From Gemmatimonadota bacterium (GTDB taxonomy: Bacteria > Gemmatimonadota > Gemmatimonadetes > Longimicrobiales > Gaopeijiaceae): a stretch of 64,000 nt of DNA. Each line of letters opens with the position of its first letter. The stretch's first letter is position 1. The translations under genes were made by a program, and so were the position numbers. This document shows, one piece after another, positions 1 through 9,158 of the stretch. Where the stretch lies: positions 310,001 to 374,000 of the forward strand of contig JAWKQO010000001.1 of assembly GCA_041390105.1 (NCBI GenBank), given 5' to 3'. The notes below the pieces were generated by a model. It did no database searches. It had not been told where the DNA came from and saw only the letters and a list, made by a program, of their open reading frames with translations.

Positions 1-136
1 TCCGGTCGGGATCGCCGAAGGCGTCGACGCCCATGGCCGCTTGCGGATCCGCGTCGCCCCCGGGCAGGTCGAATACGTAGCGTCCGGGAGCGTGCGACTG
101 GAGTTGGCGGACGCCACCCTTCAACCGAGCGAGTAG
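1..136 (+). CDS. birA: Biotin--[acetyl-CoA-carboxylase] ligase, C-terminal fragment
   Basis: Only the last 44 codons and the stop (134-136) lie in the window; base 1 belongs to the preceding codon. The fragment reads as the small C-terminal SH3-like domain of biotin protein ligase: an A-x-GVD-x-x-G-x-L pattern, then a G-x-V/S-SG-x-V-x-L strand near the end. BirA biotinylates the carrier domain of acetyl-CoA carboxylase. The N-terminal and catalytic regions are off the edge, so I cannot say whether it has a DNA-binding (repressor) domain. It ends 4 bp before coaX, a common birA-coaX pairing, which supports the call. Confidence 0.72.
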   Translation, partial: PVGIAEGVDAHGRLRIRVAPGQVEYVASGSVRLELADATLQPSE

Positions 137-140
137 GCGT

Positions 141-923
141 ATGCACCTGGTCGTCGACATCGGCAATACCGAGAGCGTGGTGGGGCTGGTGCCGCCCGGA
201 GAGCTCCGTCCCAGCGCTCACTGGCGCCTGAGCACCAACCTGCCTCGGACCCCGGACGAGTTCCGCATGCTGCTGCGGGCGCTGCTGGACGAGGCGGGCT
301 ACGGCGCCCATCGCATCGAGCGCGCCGTGGTAGGATCGGTGGTGCCCCGCGTGAGCTCCGTCCTCATCCCCGCGCTCGAGTCCCTGACCCCCGGGCGGGT
401 ACTGTCGGTCGACGCTTCCTCCCCGCTCGCCGTGCGCCTGGACGTCGAGGAGCCCCGTACGGTGGGGGCCGACCGCATCGTCAACACCCTGGCCGCGGCA
501 CACCTCTACGAGCGCGACACCATCGCGGTGGACCTCGGCACTGCGACGACGTTCGACTGCATCACCGCCGAAGGGGTGTTCCAGGGAGGTGTGATCGCTC
601 CCGGAGTGAGCGTCGGCCTGGAGTGGTTCGCGGGCCGCACCGCCAAGCTCCCGCGCATCGATCTGTCGCTGCCGGCTACCGTGATCGGCCGACGCACCGA
701 GGACTGCATGCGGAGCGGCGTCTTCTACATGGCCGTCGACGGCGTCGACGGGATGGTGGATCGCATCAAGGAGGAGTGGGGCAAGCCGGACGCGCTGGTG
801 GTGGCGACCGGTGGATACTCGACACTCCTGGGACCGCACTGTCGCAGCGTGGATTTGATCGAACCGTTTCTGACGCTGATGGGCCTGAGTCTGGCGGGCG
901 AGCAGCTCACTCGGGACGGCTGA
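141..923 (+). CDS. coaX: Type III pantothenate kinase
   Basis: Predicted to catalyse ATP-dependent phosphorylation of pantothenate, the first step of coenzyme A synthesis, in the cytoplasm. The 260-residue length is typical of CoaX. The N-terminal DIGNT motif and the DLGTATTFD motif (about residues 130-138) are the ASKHA-fold phosphate-binding elements, and GGVIAPGV follows as in the family. The ATG at 141 is 4 bp after the birA stop, so the two are likely co-transcribed. The 3' end overlaps the convergent squalene/phytoene synthase-like gene by 17 bp. Type III enzymes are usually insensitive to CoA feedback; this is family knowledge. Confidence 0.95.
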   Translation: MHLVVDIGNTESVVGLVPPGELRPSAHWRLSTNLPRTPDEFRMLLRALLDEAGYGAHRIERAVVGSVVPRVSSVLIPALESLTPGRVLSVDASSPLAVRLDVEEPRTVGADRIVNTLAAAHLYERDTIAVDLGTATTFDCITAEGVFQGGVIAPGVSVGLEWFAGRTAKLPRIDLSLPATVIGRRTEDCMRSGVFYMAVDGVDGMVDRIKEEWGKPDALVVATGGYSTLLGPHCRSVDLIEPFLTLMGLSLAGEQLTRDG

Positions 924-1905
924 GGCGACCCGCCACCGAACGGATCCAGGCATTGCTCCACGCCAGCGCCCGCGTACGAGCCACGAGGCTCGTGACCTCC
1001 GCTCTCGTCATCTTGACCTCGCGGTCGAATACGCGAGCGTTGCCGCGGCTCAGCGTCAGCGTGCGCACCGCGAAGAACAGCGGCAGTGCACAGAAGACGC
1101 GAACCCCGTGCAACCGTCGGGGCAGGGTGGTCGTGTAGCGGAGCGCGTCCGACAGGTGGCGGTCGGCCTTCTCGGTGAGGCGTTGGAGAACGACGAGTGC
1201 CCCGCCTTCATGCCGGTGATCGAAGAGCTCGCCGCCGCTCAGGCCCGCATCGCGCAGATAGGAGCGGGGCACGTAGAGCCACCCTCGCTCGTGGTCCTGA
1301 TGCAGTCCCCGGATCACGTTCACCGTCTGCAGGCCCAACCCGAACGAGCGGCCCAGGTCCATCAACCCGGACCGCTCGGCCATCAATCGCTCCGACTCCA
1401 GCACGAAGAGCTCGGTGAGCAGCCAGCCCACCCGGCCAGCCACCTCGTGCATGTAGTCGTCCAGGTCGGCCTCGCCCTCGAAATCGGGCCCCCGCTCCAG
1501 CCAATACGCCATCCCGCGGGTGGTGTCCTCCACATGGCGGCGGACAATGGAGTTGGGCGCCGTGGGTAGGGACTCCAGGGCCGCCAGGACCAGCTCGAAC
1601 TCACGGGCGACCGAGGCGTCCGGGGTGGACTCGTCCACCGAGCCCAGGGCGGTCCGGAAGCCCGCAGCCGACTGCTGGTCAGCCAGGACGTCGGCCCAGA
1701 GCGTGAGAAGGTGGATCTTCCGGTCCGAAGGCAGCGCCTCGCTGTCTTCGAGGTAGTCCGAGACCCGGAGCAGGAGGTAGGCGGTCTGGATGGGCTCCCG
1801 CAAATGGGGCGGCAGGCGCTCGATGCCCACCGCGAAGGTCCGGCTGGCGAGCCGGAGCAGCTCGGCCCGACGGCGGCTGGCGGCGGGACTGGCGGGTGGA
1901 TGCAT
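907..1905 (-). CDS. Squalene/phytoene synthase family protein
   Basis: A 332-residue trans-prenyltransferase head-to-head synthase. The SRTF segment near residue 20 and the first Asp-rich motif D-Y-L-E-D (about 53-57) are present. The second Asp-rich region reads NVIRGLHQDHERGW, where the usual first Asp (NIIRD) is Gly but the later Asp and the G-x-x-Y-x-P end remain. The family condenses two FPP or GGPP molecules to squalene or phytoene for hopanoids or carotenoids. Which product is made cannot be told from sequence. No hpn or crt genes are adjacent, although an FPP/GGPP-type synthase and dxs are 27 kb away. The ATG at 1905 fits the family N-terminus. A possible promoter (TTCCCG, 17 bp, TACCTT on the minus strand) lies at 1933-1961. 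Confidence 0.82.
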   Translation of the reverse strand: MHPPASPAASRRRAELLRLASRTFAVGIERLPPHLREPIQTAYLLLRVSDYLEDSEALPSDRKIHLLTLWADVLADQQSAAGFRTALGSVDESTPDASVAREFELVLAALESLPTAPNSIVRRHVEDTTRGMAYWLERGPDFEGEADLDDYMHEVAGRVGWLLTELFVLESERLMAERSGLMDLGRSFGLGLQTVNVIRGLHQDHERGWLYVPRSYLRDAGLSGGELFDHRHEGGALVVLQRLTEKADRHLSDALRYTTTLPRRLHGVRVFCALPLFFAVRTLTLSRGNARVFDREVKMTRAEVTSLVARTRALAWSNAWIRSVAGRLSRPE

Positions 1906-1986
1906 GGCTCCCCGGGCGGGTGGACACCGGTGAAGGTAGAGCCACCGCCCCGGCGCGGGAACCGCCTCCTGGCGCGCTGGACCCCG

Positions 1987-2014
1987 TTGACGTCCGGAAG
2001 CTCCGGTCTAGTTT
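1987..2014 (+). promoter_or_regulatory. Probable groESL promoter
   Basis: TTGACG at 1987-1992 is a good -35 box. TAGTTT at 2009-2014 (16-bp spacer) is a possible -10, directly abutting the CIRCE operator. Alternative -10 readings shifted by a few bases are possible. Confidence 0.55.
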
Positions 2015-2015
2015 A

Positions 2016-2042
2016 TTAGCACTCACTGGCAACGAGTGCTAA
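2016..2042 (+). promoter_or_regulatory. CIRCE operator (HrcA-binding site)
   Basis: A perfect inverted repeat, TTAGCACTC - 9 bp - GAGTGCTAA, identical to the CIRCE consensus. It lies 65 bp upstream of groES and immediately after the promoter. HrcA represses groESL from this element. hrcA itself is not in the window. Confidence 0.97.
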
Positions 2043-2106
2043 CGGCCGCCGCGGGGGCGGAGGGCCGCCGGCACCGAAGGGTTCATGCGCACGGAGGAGC
2101 CAAGCA

Positions 2107-2412
2107 ATGGCGACCAAAGCGGCGACCAAGATCACGCCTCTCGCGGATCGTGTGGTGGTCAAGCCCCTCGAGGAAACCGAGGAGATGCGGGGGGGGCTGT
2201 ACATCCCCGATACGGCGAAGGAGAAGCCGCAGCAGGGCGAGGTCATCGCCGTCGGGCCGGGCAAGCTGTCCGACGAGGGCAAGCGACTGGCGCCCGACGT
2301 GGCGGCTGGCAACAAGGTGCTCTACGGCAAGTACTCGGGCACCGAAGTGACCGTCGACGGCGAGCAGTATCTGATTCTCCGTGAATCGGACATCCTCGCC
2401 ATCATCAAGTAG
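2107..2412 (+). CDS. groES: Co-chaperonin GroES
   Basis: The 101-residue 10-kDa co-chaperonin forms the heptameric lid of the GroEL folding chamber in the cytoplasm. The P-L-A/x-DRVVVK start, the mobile-loop segment around residues 24-35 (ETEEMRGGLYIPD) and the KYSGTEV...L-x-E-D-I-L-A ending are all present. The start at 2107 is preceded by GGAG at 2096-2099. It is the first gene of the CIRCE-controlled operon, and groEL follows after 66 bp. Expression is expected to be heat-inducible through HrcA. Confidence 0.98.
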   Translation: MATKAATKITPLADRVVVKPLEETEEMRGGLYIPDTAKEKPQQGEVIAVGPGKLSDEGKRLAPDVAAGNKVLYGKYSGTEVTVDGEQYLILRESDILAIIK

Positions 2413-2478
2413 CGATCACGCTTTCGTTTTCTTCTGCGAACACTAGTCGCTTCCATCTCCTGAGGAGACGATCTGACA

Positions 2479-4107
<1,629 letters not shown>

Positions 4108-4153
4108 GGTCATCACAGTGGTCGGGCGCCCCCCGCCCGGCCTGGTGAGGACG

Positions 4154-4193
4154 ACGCCCCGGTCACCTACGAGTGACCGGGGCGTTCGTTCGT
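4154..4193 (+). terminator. Rho-independent-type terminator of groESL
   Basis: A perfect 13-bp stem, ACGCCCCGGTCAC (4154-4166) with GTGACCGGGGCGT (4173-4185), closes a 6-nt loop. It is followed by an interrupted T-rich run (TTCGTTCGTTTG). It could also serve the convergent glycosyltransferase gene ending at 4220, whose transcript would need it as a bidirectional hairpin. Confidence 0.85.
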
Positions 4194-4219
4194 TTGCGTG
4201 CCTGGCGGTGGGCGAATCG

Positions 4220-5995
4220 TCAGGGAAACGCCGGAGGCGGCTGCACCTGACCGAAGGGATCCCAGGTGCCGCGTTGCGCACAGGGATGGGGCAGGCGCCC
4301 GTTCTGCTTCCACCAGACCAGCCCCCAGGCACGGCGTGTCCACGGGGCGAGGATGGGCTCCAGCGGTTGAAGCAGCGCGTTGGCCCGATCGAGCCGCCGC
4401 GCGCTGGTCGGGAGGCCCGCCAGGAAATCGCCCCGTGCGAAGATCAGCATCGGAGGGTCGACGAAGGGGATCGGCAGCCGTGAGAACAGGCCTCGGTTGG
4501 GAGACCTCCAGACGGCTTCGTAGCCGAGTCGGCCGTCGATCAGGGCGTCCCAGGTCGGATCGGTGATCTCCCACTCATGCTCCAGGGCGTAGGGGAGCTG
4601 GGGGATGACGACCAACACGTCCGGAGCCTGGGCCCACTGCTCGAGGGTGCACACATCGTGCATCCGTCGCCACTCCAACGACGCGGGGACCGGAGGGAGC
4701 TTCCGATACGAGCCGTAGTAGCCCACGCTCTGATCGGAGGCGTGCTGGGACAGCCAGTCCCCCATGTCATAGCGCGCGTCGCGCAGGCTCTGGTAGGTGA
4801 GGTCGACGTCTCGGGCCAGCAGCCAGAGCAGGGACGCCCCGAGCACCACGCCGGTGAGGCGCCGGGTGGTCCGGGAGGGCGAGCCCAGGCCGCGCTGGAA
4901 GCCCACGGCGGCGTACAGCGCGAGCAGCCACACCATCGGCAGCACGAAACGGAAGTTCAGGAACCAGACCGGAAAGATCGTCAGTACCGGCACGGTCAGG
5001 AGCGCGAGGGCCGGCCAGGCCGTGCGGGGGCTCCGGCGGCTCGACACCACACCCAGAAGGGCTGCGCCCAGCACCACCCATCCGAGCCCGGCCGCGACCT
5101 GAGTGACAATCTCCACGGCGAGCCCCAGGGCGCCGAGCAGGGAGCGTGGGTATTCCATGGAGACAGCCGCGCCCACCACCCACTCGACATGGTCCTTCCA
5201 GCGGGCGGGGCGGAAGGCCAGGCCGCTGGTGAAGGCATACAGGAACGCAGCTGACAGGAGACCTGCGGCCAGCGGTTTCATCCGTTCGCGCAGGGTCCCG
5301 GGCGCGCGCAGCTGCTGTGCCGTCACGGCCAACCCCATCGCCAGGAAGAAGGCCCAGCTGTTGTCCTTGGTCCCCACGGCCACAGCGGCCCAGATCCCCA
5401 GCCACGCGGCCCGCCGAACCGTGAGCCCATCCACCAGACAGCGGGCGAAGACCAGGAAGCCCAGCGAAGTCCAGAACAGGGCGGGGAGGTCCACGTTGCT
5501 GGTGCGGGAGTAGTACACGACCGGGAAGGCGAGCAGCGTGAGCACGGCCGCCAGCGACCCCACCCGTTTGCCCCAGAGGATCGAGGCCGCTTTCCAGGTC
5601 GCCACCACCAGGCCGGCGCCCATGAGCACGCTGGCCAGCCGGGACAGCAGGGTCATGGTGGCCAGGGCGCTGACCGGGTCCGCCAGTCCGTAGGGGTACT
5701 CCGCGGAGAGGCCGGCCAGCCCACCCGTGAGGCGGAGGAACCCCAGGTAGGGCACCACGAAGGCTGCCATGACGAAGTAGTGGAAGAGCGGGTACTGCGG
5801 ATTGAAGAGCGTGGGGTTCAGGAACACGCTGTACAGTTCGGCCACGGGCCCCAGCGTTCCCACCTCGTCCGCGCCCCAGGCCAGGATCCGGTCGGGTGCG
5901 GTCGCATGAGGGAGGCCCCAGACCAGCCCCGGCGCGTAGAGCGCGAGCGCGGAGAGGAAGAGGATCCAGCCGGTGCGGCGGGAAGAAGGCTCCAT
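4220..5995 (-). CDS. Polytopic membrane glycosyltransferase (GT-C/ArnT-like)
   Basis: This 591-residue protein has about ten or more hydrophobic segments. The first luminal loop holds an acidic pair, D43-E44 (WGADEVGTLGP), as expected for GT39/GT83-type enzymes that move sugars from polyprenyl-phosphate donors on the periplasmic face of the membrane. The ATG at 5995 is chosen because it opens just before the first membrane segment; longer frames add an Arg/Pro-rich shadow. The protein is clearly paralogous to the 574-residue protein at 10853: shared loop WG-x-D-E/D, LTGGL...EYP-x-GLADPV and a TVRRAAWLG-type segment. Acceptor and sugar are unknown. A promoter candidate lies at 6060-6089. Confidence 0.78.
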   Translation of the reverse strand: MEPSSRRTGWILFLSALALYAPGLVWGLPHATAPDRILAWGADEVGTLGPVAELYSVFLNPTLFNPQYPLFHYFVMAAFVVPYLGFLRLTGGLAGLSAEYPYGLADPVSALATMTLLSRLASVLMGAGLVVATWKAASILWGKRVGSLAAVLTLLAFPVVYYSRTSNVDLPALFWTSLGFLVFARCLVDGLTVRRAAWLGIWAAVAVGTKDNSWAFFLAMGLAVTAQQLRAPGTLRERMKPLAAGLLSAAFLYAFTSGLAFRPARWKDHVEWVVGAAVSMEYPRSLLGALGLAVEIVTQVAAGLGWVVLGAALLGVVSSRRSPRTAWPALALLTVPVLTIFPVWFLNFRFVLPMVWLLALYAAVGFQRGLGSPSRTTRRLTGVVLGASLLWLLARDVDLTYQSLRDARYDMGDWLSQHASDQSVGYYGSYRKLPPVPASLEWRRMHDVCTLEQWAQAPDVLVVIPQLPYALEHEWEITDPTWDALIDGRLGYEAVWRSPNRGLFSRLPIPFVDPPMLIFARGDFLAGLPTSARRLDRANALLQPLEPILAPWTRRAWGLVWWKQNGRLPHPCAQRGTWDPFGQVQPPPAFP

Positions 5996-6059
5996 GGGAC
6001 CTGGATCGGGGGTGACCGGGCGCGCTCGGGGGGCTCCTCGGCGACAGGCCCGTGCCTCG

Positions 6060-6089
6060 ACGCTAGACTGGTCCCCCGGGCCCCCGCAA
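6060..6089 (-). promoter_or_regulatory. Probable promoter of the glycosyltransferase at 4220-5995
   Basis: On the minus strand TTGCGG (6084-6089), an 18-bp spacer, then TAGCGT (6060-6065), 65 bp upstream of the ATG. The same 18-bp spacing recurs at other promoters in the window. Confidence 0.55.
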
Positions 6090-6192
6090 CGGGGATCCGG
6101 AGCGCGTCGGCGGACCGCCGCCGACAGAGGCAAGGTCTGCGCCGCCGACCACGCCGCTGATTCCTGGTGGCGGTCGGGAGGCGACCCGGAAA

Positions 6193-7083
6193 TCAGGCGG
6201 TCCGGGCGAGGCGTTCGGCTTCCGGTCGCTCGCAGGCGACGAACGTCGGCGGCCGGTCGGGCTCCACTACGATCAGGTGGTTGGCGGGAACCTCCTCCCA
6301 GGCCGGGTCGTCGGTGAGGCGCTCCGAGGAGACGACCACCGACGGGCCGCCCGCCAGCGCTTCGGGGGGCGCGCCCCGGCCACGATCGGGAGCGTAGAGT
6401 TCGCCGCGATAGACGTAGAGCGATTCAGGCCCGTGCCGGGTGTCGGTGGAGAACCGGGACACGACCGCGCTCTGCCCGTCGCTGATGGCCACATTCAGGT
6501 AGCTGGGAGCACCGTCGCCGTGGTCCGCCACAAGGTCCACGACCCGCCAGATGGCGGACCGGACGGCGTCGGCCAACCGGGCGGCGCCGAGCAGGGCTTC
6601 AGGATGACGGCCCAGCTCATCGATGATCAGGGCGAAGACGTGCTCGGAGTCCGTGCTCCCGAACACGTTGCCGAATGCCTCGTCGGACACGCTGGCCAGC
6701 AGCGGACGACGCACGGCTCCGAAGCCGCCGACGTCACCGTTGTGCATGCAAAGCAACGGACCGTAGCGGAAGGGGTGGCAGTTGGCCTCGTTCACACCGC
6801 TCAACTGGGTGGCCGCGCGGACGTGGGCCAGGATGCAGGGCGCTGTCACCACCCGAGCCAGGTTGGCCAGGTTGCGGTTGTTCCAGGCGGGCGTGATCGA
6901 CCGGAAGACCGCGGGCTCGGGGGTGAGCTCGGGTGCGTACCAGCCCACCCCGAATCCGTCGCCGTTCAGCGGCTCCTCCCGCTCGCGGCTGTGGGTGCTC
7001 TGGCGGATCAGGGAGTGCGCCGGCTCCAGGAGGAGTGAGCTGAGCCGGATCGGCGGCCCCAGGTAGAGCGTGAATCGGCACAT
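6193..7083 (-). CDS. Class II glutamine amidotransferase (EgtC/YafJ-like)
   Basis: Starting at the ATG at 7083 the 296-residue protein begins Met-Cys-Arg-Phe. After Met removal Cys2 becomes the N-terminal nucleophile of class II (Ntn) amidotransferases. Other hallmarks are NGDGFGVGWY (about 40-49), LAHVRAAT, a CHPF segment, MHNGD and a GSTDSEHVF segment. The EgtC/YafJ group hydrolyses gamma-glutamyl amides; EgtC acts in ergothioneine synthesis, but no egtB or egtD is adjacent, so the substrate is unknown. An in-frame extension to 7395 would bury the Cys and is rejected. The gene lies 197 bp upstream of the glycosyltransferase and diverges from the LVIVD-like gene. Confidence 0.85.
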   Translation of the reverse strand: MCRFTLYLGPPIRLSSLLLEPAHSLIRQSTHSREREEPLNGDGFGVGWYAPELTPEPAVFRSITPAWNNRNLANLARVVTAPCILAHVRAATQLSGVNEANCHPFRYGPLLCMHNGDVGGFGAVRRPLLASVSDEAFGNVFGSTDSEHVFALIIDELGRHPEALLGAARLADAVRSAIWRVVDLVADHGDGAPSYLNVAISDGQSAVVSRFSTDTRHGPESLYVYRGELYAPDRGRGAPPEALAGGPSVVVSSERLTDDPAWEEVPANHLIVVEPDRPPTFVACERPEAERLARTA

Positions 7084-7169
7084 GAAACGAGTCTCGGCCG
7101 TCCCTCCGGGGCGGTTGAGCAGGTCCCGACTCCGGCTGCGCCACCGCGCGGCCCCTCCTCTGGCCTCGG

Positions 7170-7199
7170 TTGCCGCCCTTCGCGGCAGCCACCTAGCTT
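7170..7199 (+). promoter_or_regulatory. Probable promoter of the LVIVD / multicopper oxidase operon
   Basis: TTGCCG (7170-7175), an 18-bp spacer, then TAGCTT (7194-7199), 35 bp upstream of the ATG at 7235. A strong Shine-Dalgarno (AAGGAGG) follows at 7223-7229. Confidence 0.6.
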
Positions 7200-7234
7200 G
7201 GGGCGATCCGTCCGAACCCTCGAAGGAGGCCTGC

Positions 7235-8599
7235 ATGCGCCGCCACCTCTCCACGCTGGTCCTGACTGCCGCGCTCCTGCCGGCGACGCCCCTCGTCGCC
7301 CAGAAGGGGCCGTGGACGCCGCTCAATCCGGGAAGTGACAACATCGAGGTGGTGGGGCACGTGCCCCTCGGACATGCGTTGTCCGTCGCCGACATGGAGC
7401 TGGAGCAGGAGGTGAACCGCCCCTACGCCTACGTCGCCCGTATGCAGTACGGGGAGGCGGGAGGGAAGGGCATGGACATCCTCGATTTCTCCGATCCCGC
7501 TCGCCCCAAGGTCATCTACGAGTGGCGCATCGAGGACCAGGACCTGCACCTGCGTACCGGTGGCATGGACGTGAAGTACTTCAAGTCCAACGGGCGCTAC
7601 TACGTGGTGCAGTCCCTGCAGTTCGGCCAGGGCGGGCCCGACTCCGACATGGGGGCGGTGGTTCTGGACGTCACGGGACTTCCGGACGTGTCCAAGGTGC
7701 GGGAGGTCGCTCGCATCCGTGAGCCGCAGCATCAGGGCGGATTCCACAACATCTTCATCTACAAGCATTCCAACGGGAAGCCCTACCTGTTCACCACGGT
7801 GAGCGGCCCCTACGCCAACGTCTACGATCTCGAGGCCGTCGTCGCGGGAGACATGGACCGTGCGCTGGCCGGTCGCGTGCCCGTGCCGGAGAACGCCTCG
7901 AATCGTGGCGGTCGCGGCTACCACGACTTCTACGTGGGCTACCACGAAGAGACCGGCACCGACCGCTTCTATGGGGGAGGCACCGGGGGGTATTACATCT
8001 ACGATGTGACGGATCTGAGCGCGCCCAAGCTCATGATCACGCTCAACAACATCCAGGGCGTGCAGTACGGGCACACTTTCACGCCGAGTCCGGATGGCCG
8101 GTACGTGGTGGCCGAGACGGAATACCAGTATGCGCCGCTGCGCATCTTCGACCTGGAGGAAGCGCTCGACCGCTATGCGGAGAGCGGACAGGTGCAGAAC
8201 GTGAACCGGCCGCTCGCCGCCTGGACCGCCAACTGGGACAACCTGGTGCATAACCACGAGGTCCGCTGGCCCTACGTCTTCGTGTCCGGCTACCTCGATG
8301 GCCTGCAGATCTTCAGCGTGATGGACCCCAAGAATCCGGTCACGGTCGGGTACTACGACACCTATCTGGGCTCGCCCAACGATCCAGACTTCCGCTATCC
8401 CATGTTCAACGGCACGTTCGGCGTCGACATCCGCAACGAGGATGGCCTCATTGCCGTGAGCGACATGTCGACGGGTTTCTGGACGTTCAAGATGGACGGC
8501 TTCAGCGGCTGGAACGGGCTGCAATGGGGCATGCCGGACATCTCCAGCGTGCAGAAATGGGACGCTCCGCCGCGGCGGCCGGTGAGCGAGGACCGCTGA
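7235..8599 (+). CDS. Secreted LVIVD-repeat-like (beta-propeller) protein
   Basis: A 454-residue protein with a signal peptide (residues 1-22, ending PLVAQ). The body has repeated strands of the LVIVD / choice-of-anchor type: a 'YVAR...G-M-DILDFSDPARPKV' unit near residue 65, an 'AVVLDVTGLP' unit, a 'YYIYDVTDLSAPKL' unit and an 'LQIFSVMDPKNPVTVG' unit. These suggest a propeller fold in the periplasm or outside the cell. No enzymatic motif is recognised. The ATG at 7235 has a strong Shine-Dalgarno; the longer frame would put a non-signal segment ahead of the signal peptide. It is followed after one base by the next gene and then a multicopper oxidase, so the three are probably one exported unit. 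Confidence 0.72.
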   Translation: MRRHLSTLVLTAALLPATPLVAQKGPWTPLNPGSDNIEVVGHVPLGHALSVADMELEQEVNRPYAYVARMQYGEAGGKGMDILDFSDPARPKVIYEWRIEDQDLHLRTGGMDVKYFKSNGRYYVVQSLQFGQGGPDSDMGAVVLDVTGLPDVSKVREVARIREPQHQGGFHNIFIYKHSNGKPYLFTTVSGPYANVYDLEAVVAGDMDRALAGRVPVPENASNRGGRGYHDFYVGYHEETGTDRFYGGGTGGYYIYDVTDLSAPKLMITLNNIQGVQYGHTFTPSPDGRYVVAETEYQYAPLRIFDLEEALDRYAESGQVQNVNRPLAAWTANWDNLVHNHEVRWPYVFVSGYLDGLQIFSVMDPKNPVTVGYYDTYLGSPNDPDFRYPMFNGTFGVDIRNEDGLIAVSDMSTGFWTFKMDGFSGWNGLQWGMPDISSVQKWDAPPRRPVSEDR

Positions 8600-8600
8600 C

Positions 8601-9158
8601 ATGAGGGGTCGGTGGGGCCTCGCGGTGGTGCCCCTCCTGGGTGCGCTCGGGCTCGGATCCGCGGGTACGGCAGCGGAGACGGATCGAGTGGGGCTGTGTC
8701 TGCCTCCGCCGGCCGGCGCATCCGACTACTACGACATCGAGCTGGTCCCCACCACGTCGGTGCCGGGCGCCCGGCGCTCACAGGGCCGCGTGGACGTGGC
8801 TTTTCCCAGCAACCCGTACGGGGTCCAACTCTCCAGCGATGGAAGCTATGCCTACGACGTGGTCGTCTCCACGTCGCGTTTGCCCGCGTTGCCCGGAAAG
8901 GAGTACGCCGTCTGGGTGGCGACCAACACGTTGGACCAGGTGGAACGTCTGGGAACCCTGGACGCGCAGGGCGGTGCGTCCGGGCATGTGCGCTGGAACA
9001 AGTTCCTGATCGTGATCACGCTGGAGCAGGCCGGTCACGATGGGGGTTCGTGGGAAGGACCGGTCGCGCTGCGGGGCCTTTCCCGCGCGGGGTTCATGCA
9101 CACCATGGCAGGGCACGGACCCTTCGAGCAGGAGAACTGTGCGTCCTACGGCTACTGA
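8601..9158 (+). CDS. Small secreted protein of unknown function
   Basis: 185 residues with a signal peptide (about 1-25, ending GTAA or TAAE). The rest is mostly predicted beta structure, with a DYYDIELVPT segment, a YAVWVAT segment and a GHVRW segment. The YAVWVAT...LGTLDAQG pattern faintly recalls the C-terminal domain of RskA-type anti-sigma factors, which is not enough for a call. The ATG is one base after the LVIVD-like gene's stop, and the 3' end overlaps the multicopper oxidase start by 20 bp. This indicates translational coupling and a shared role with the oxidase. Confidence 0.65.
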   Translation: MRGRWGLAVVPLLGALGLGSAGTAAETDRVGLCLPPPAGASDYYDIELVPTTSVPGARRSQGRVDVAFPSNPYGVQLSSDGSYAYDVVVSTSRLPALPGKEYAVWVATNTLDQVERLGTLDAQGGASGHVRWNKFLIVITLEQAGHDGGSWEGPVALRGLSRAGFMHTMAGHGPFEQENCASYGY

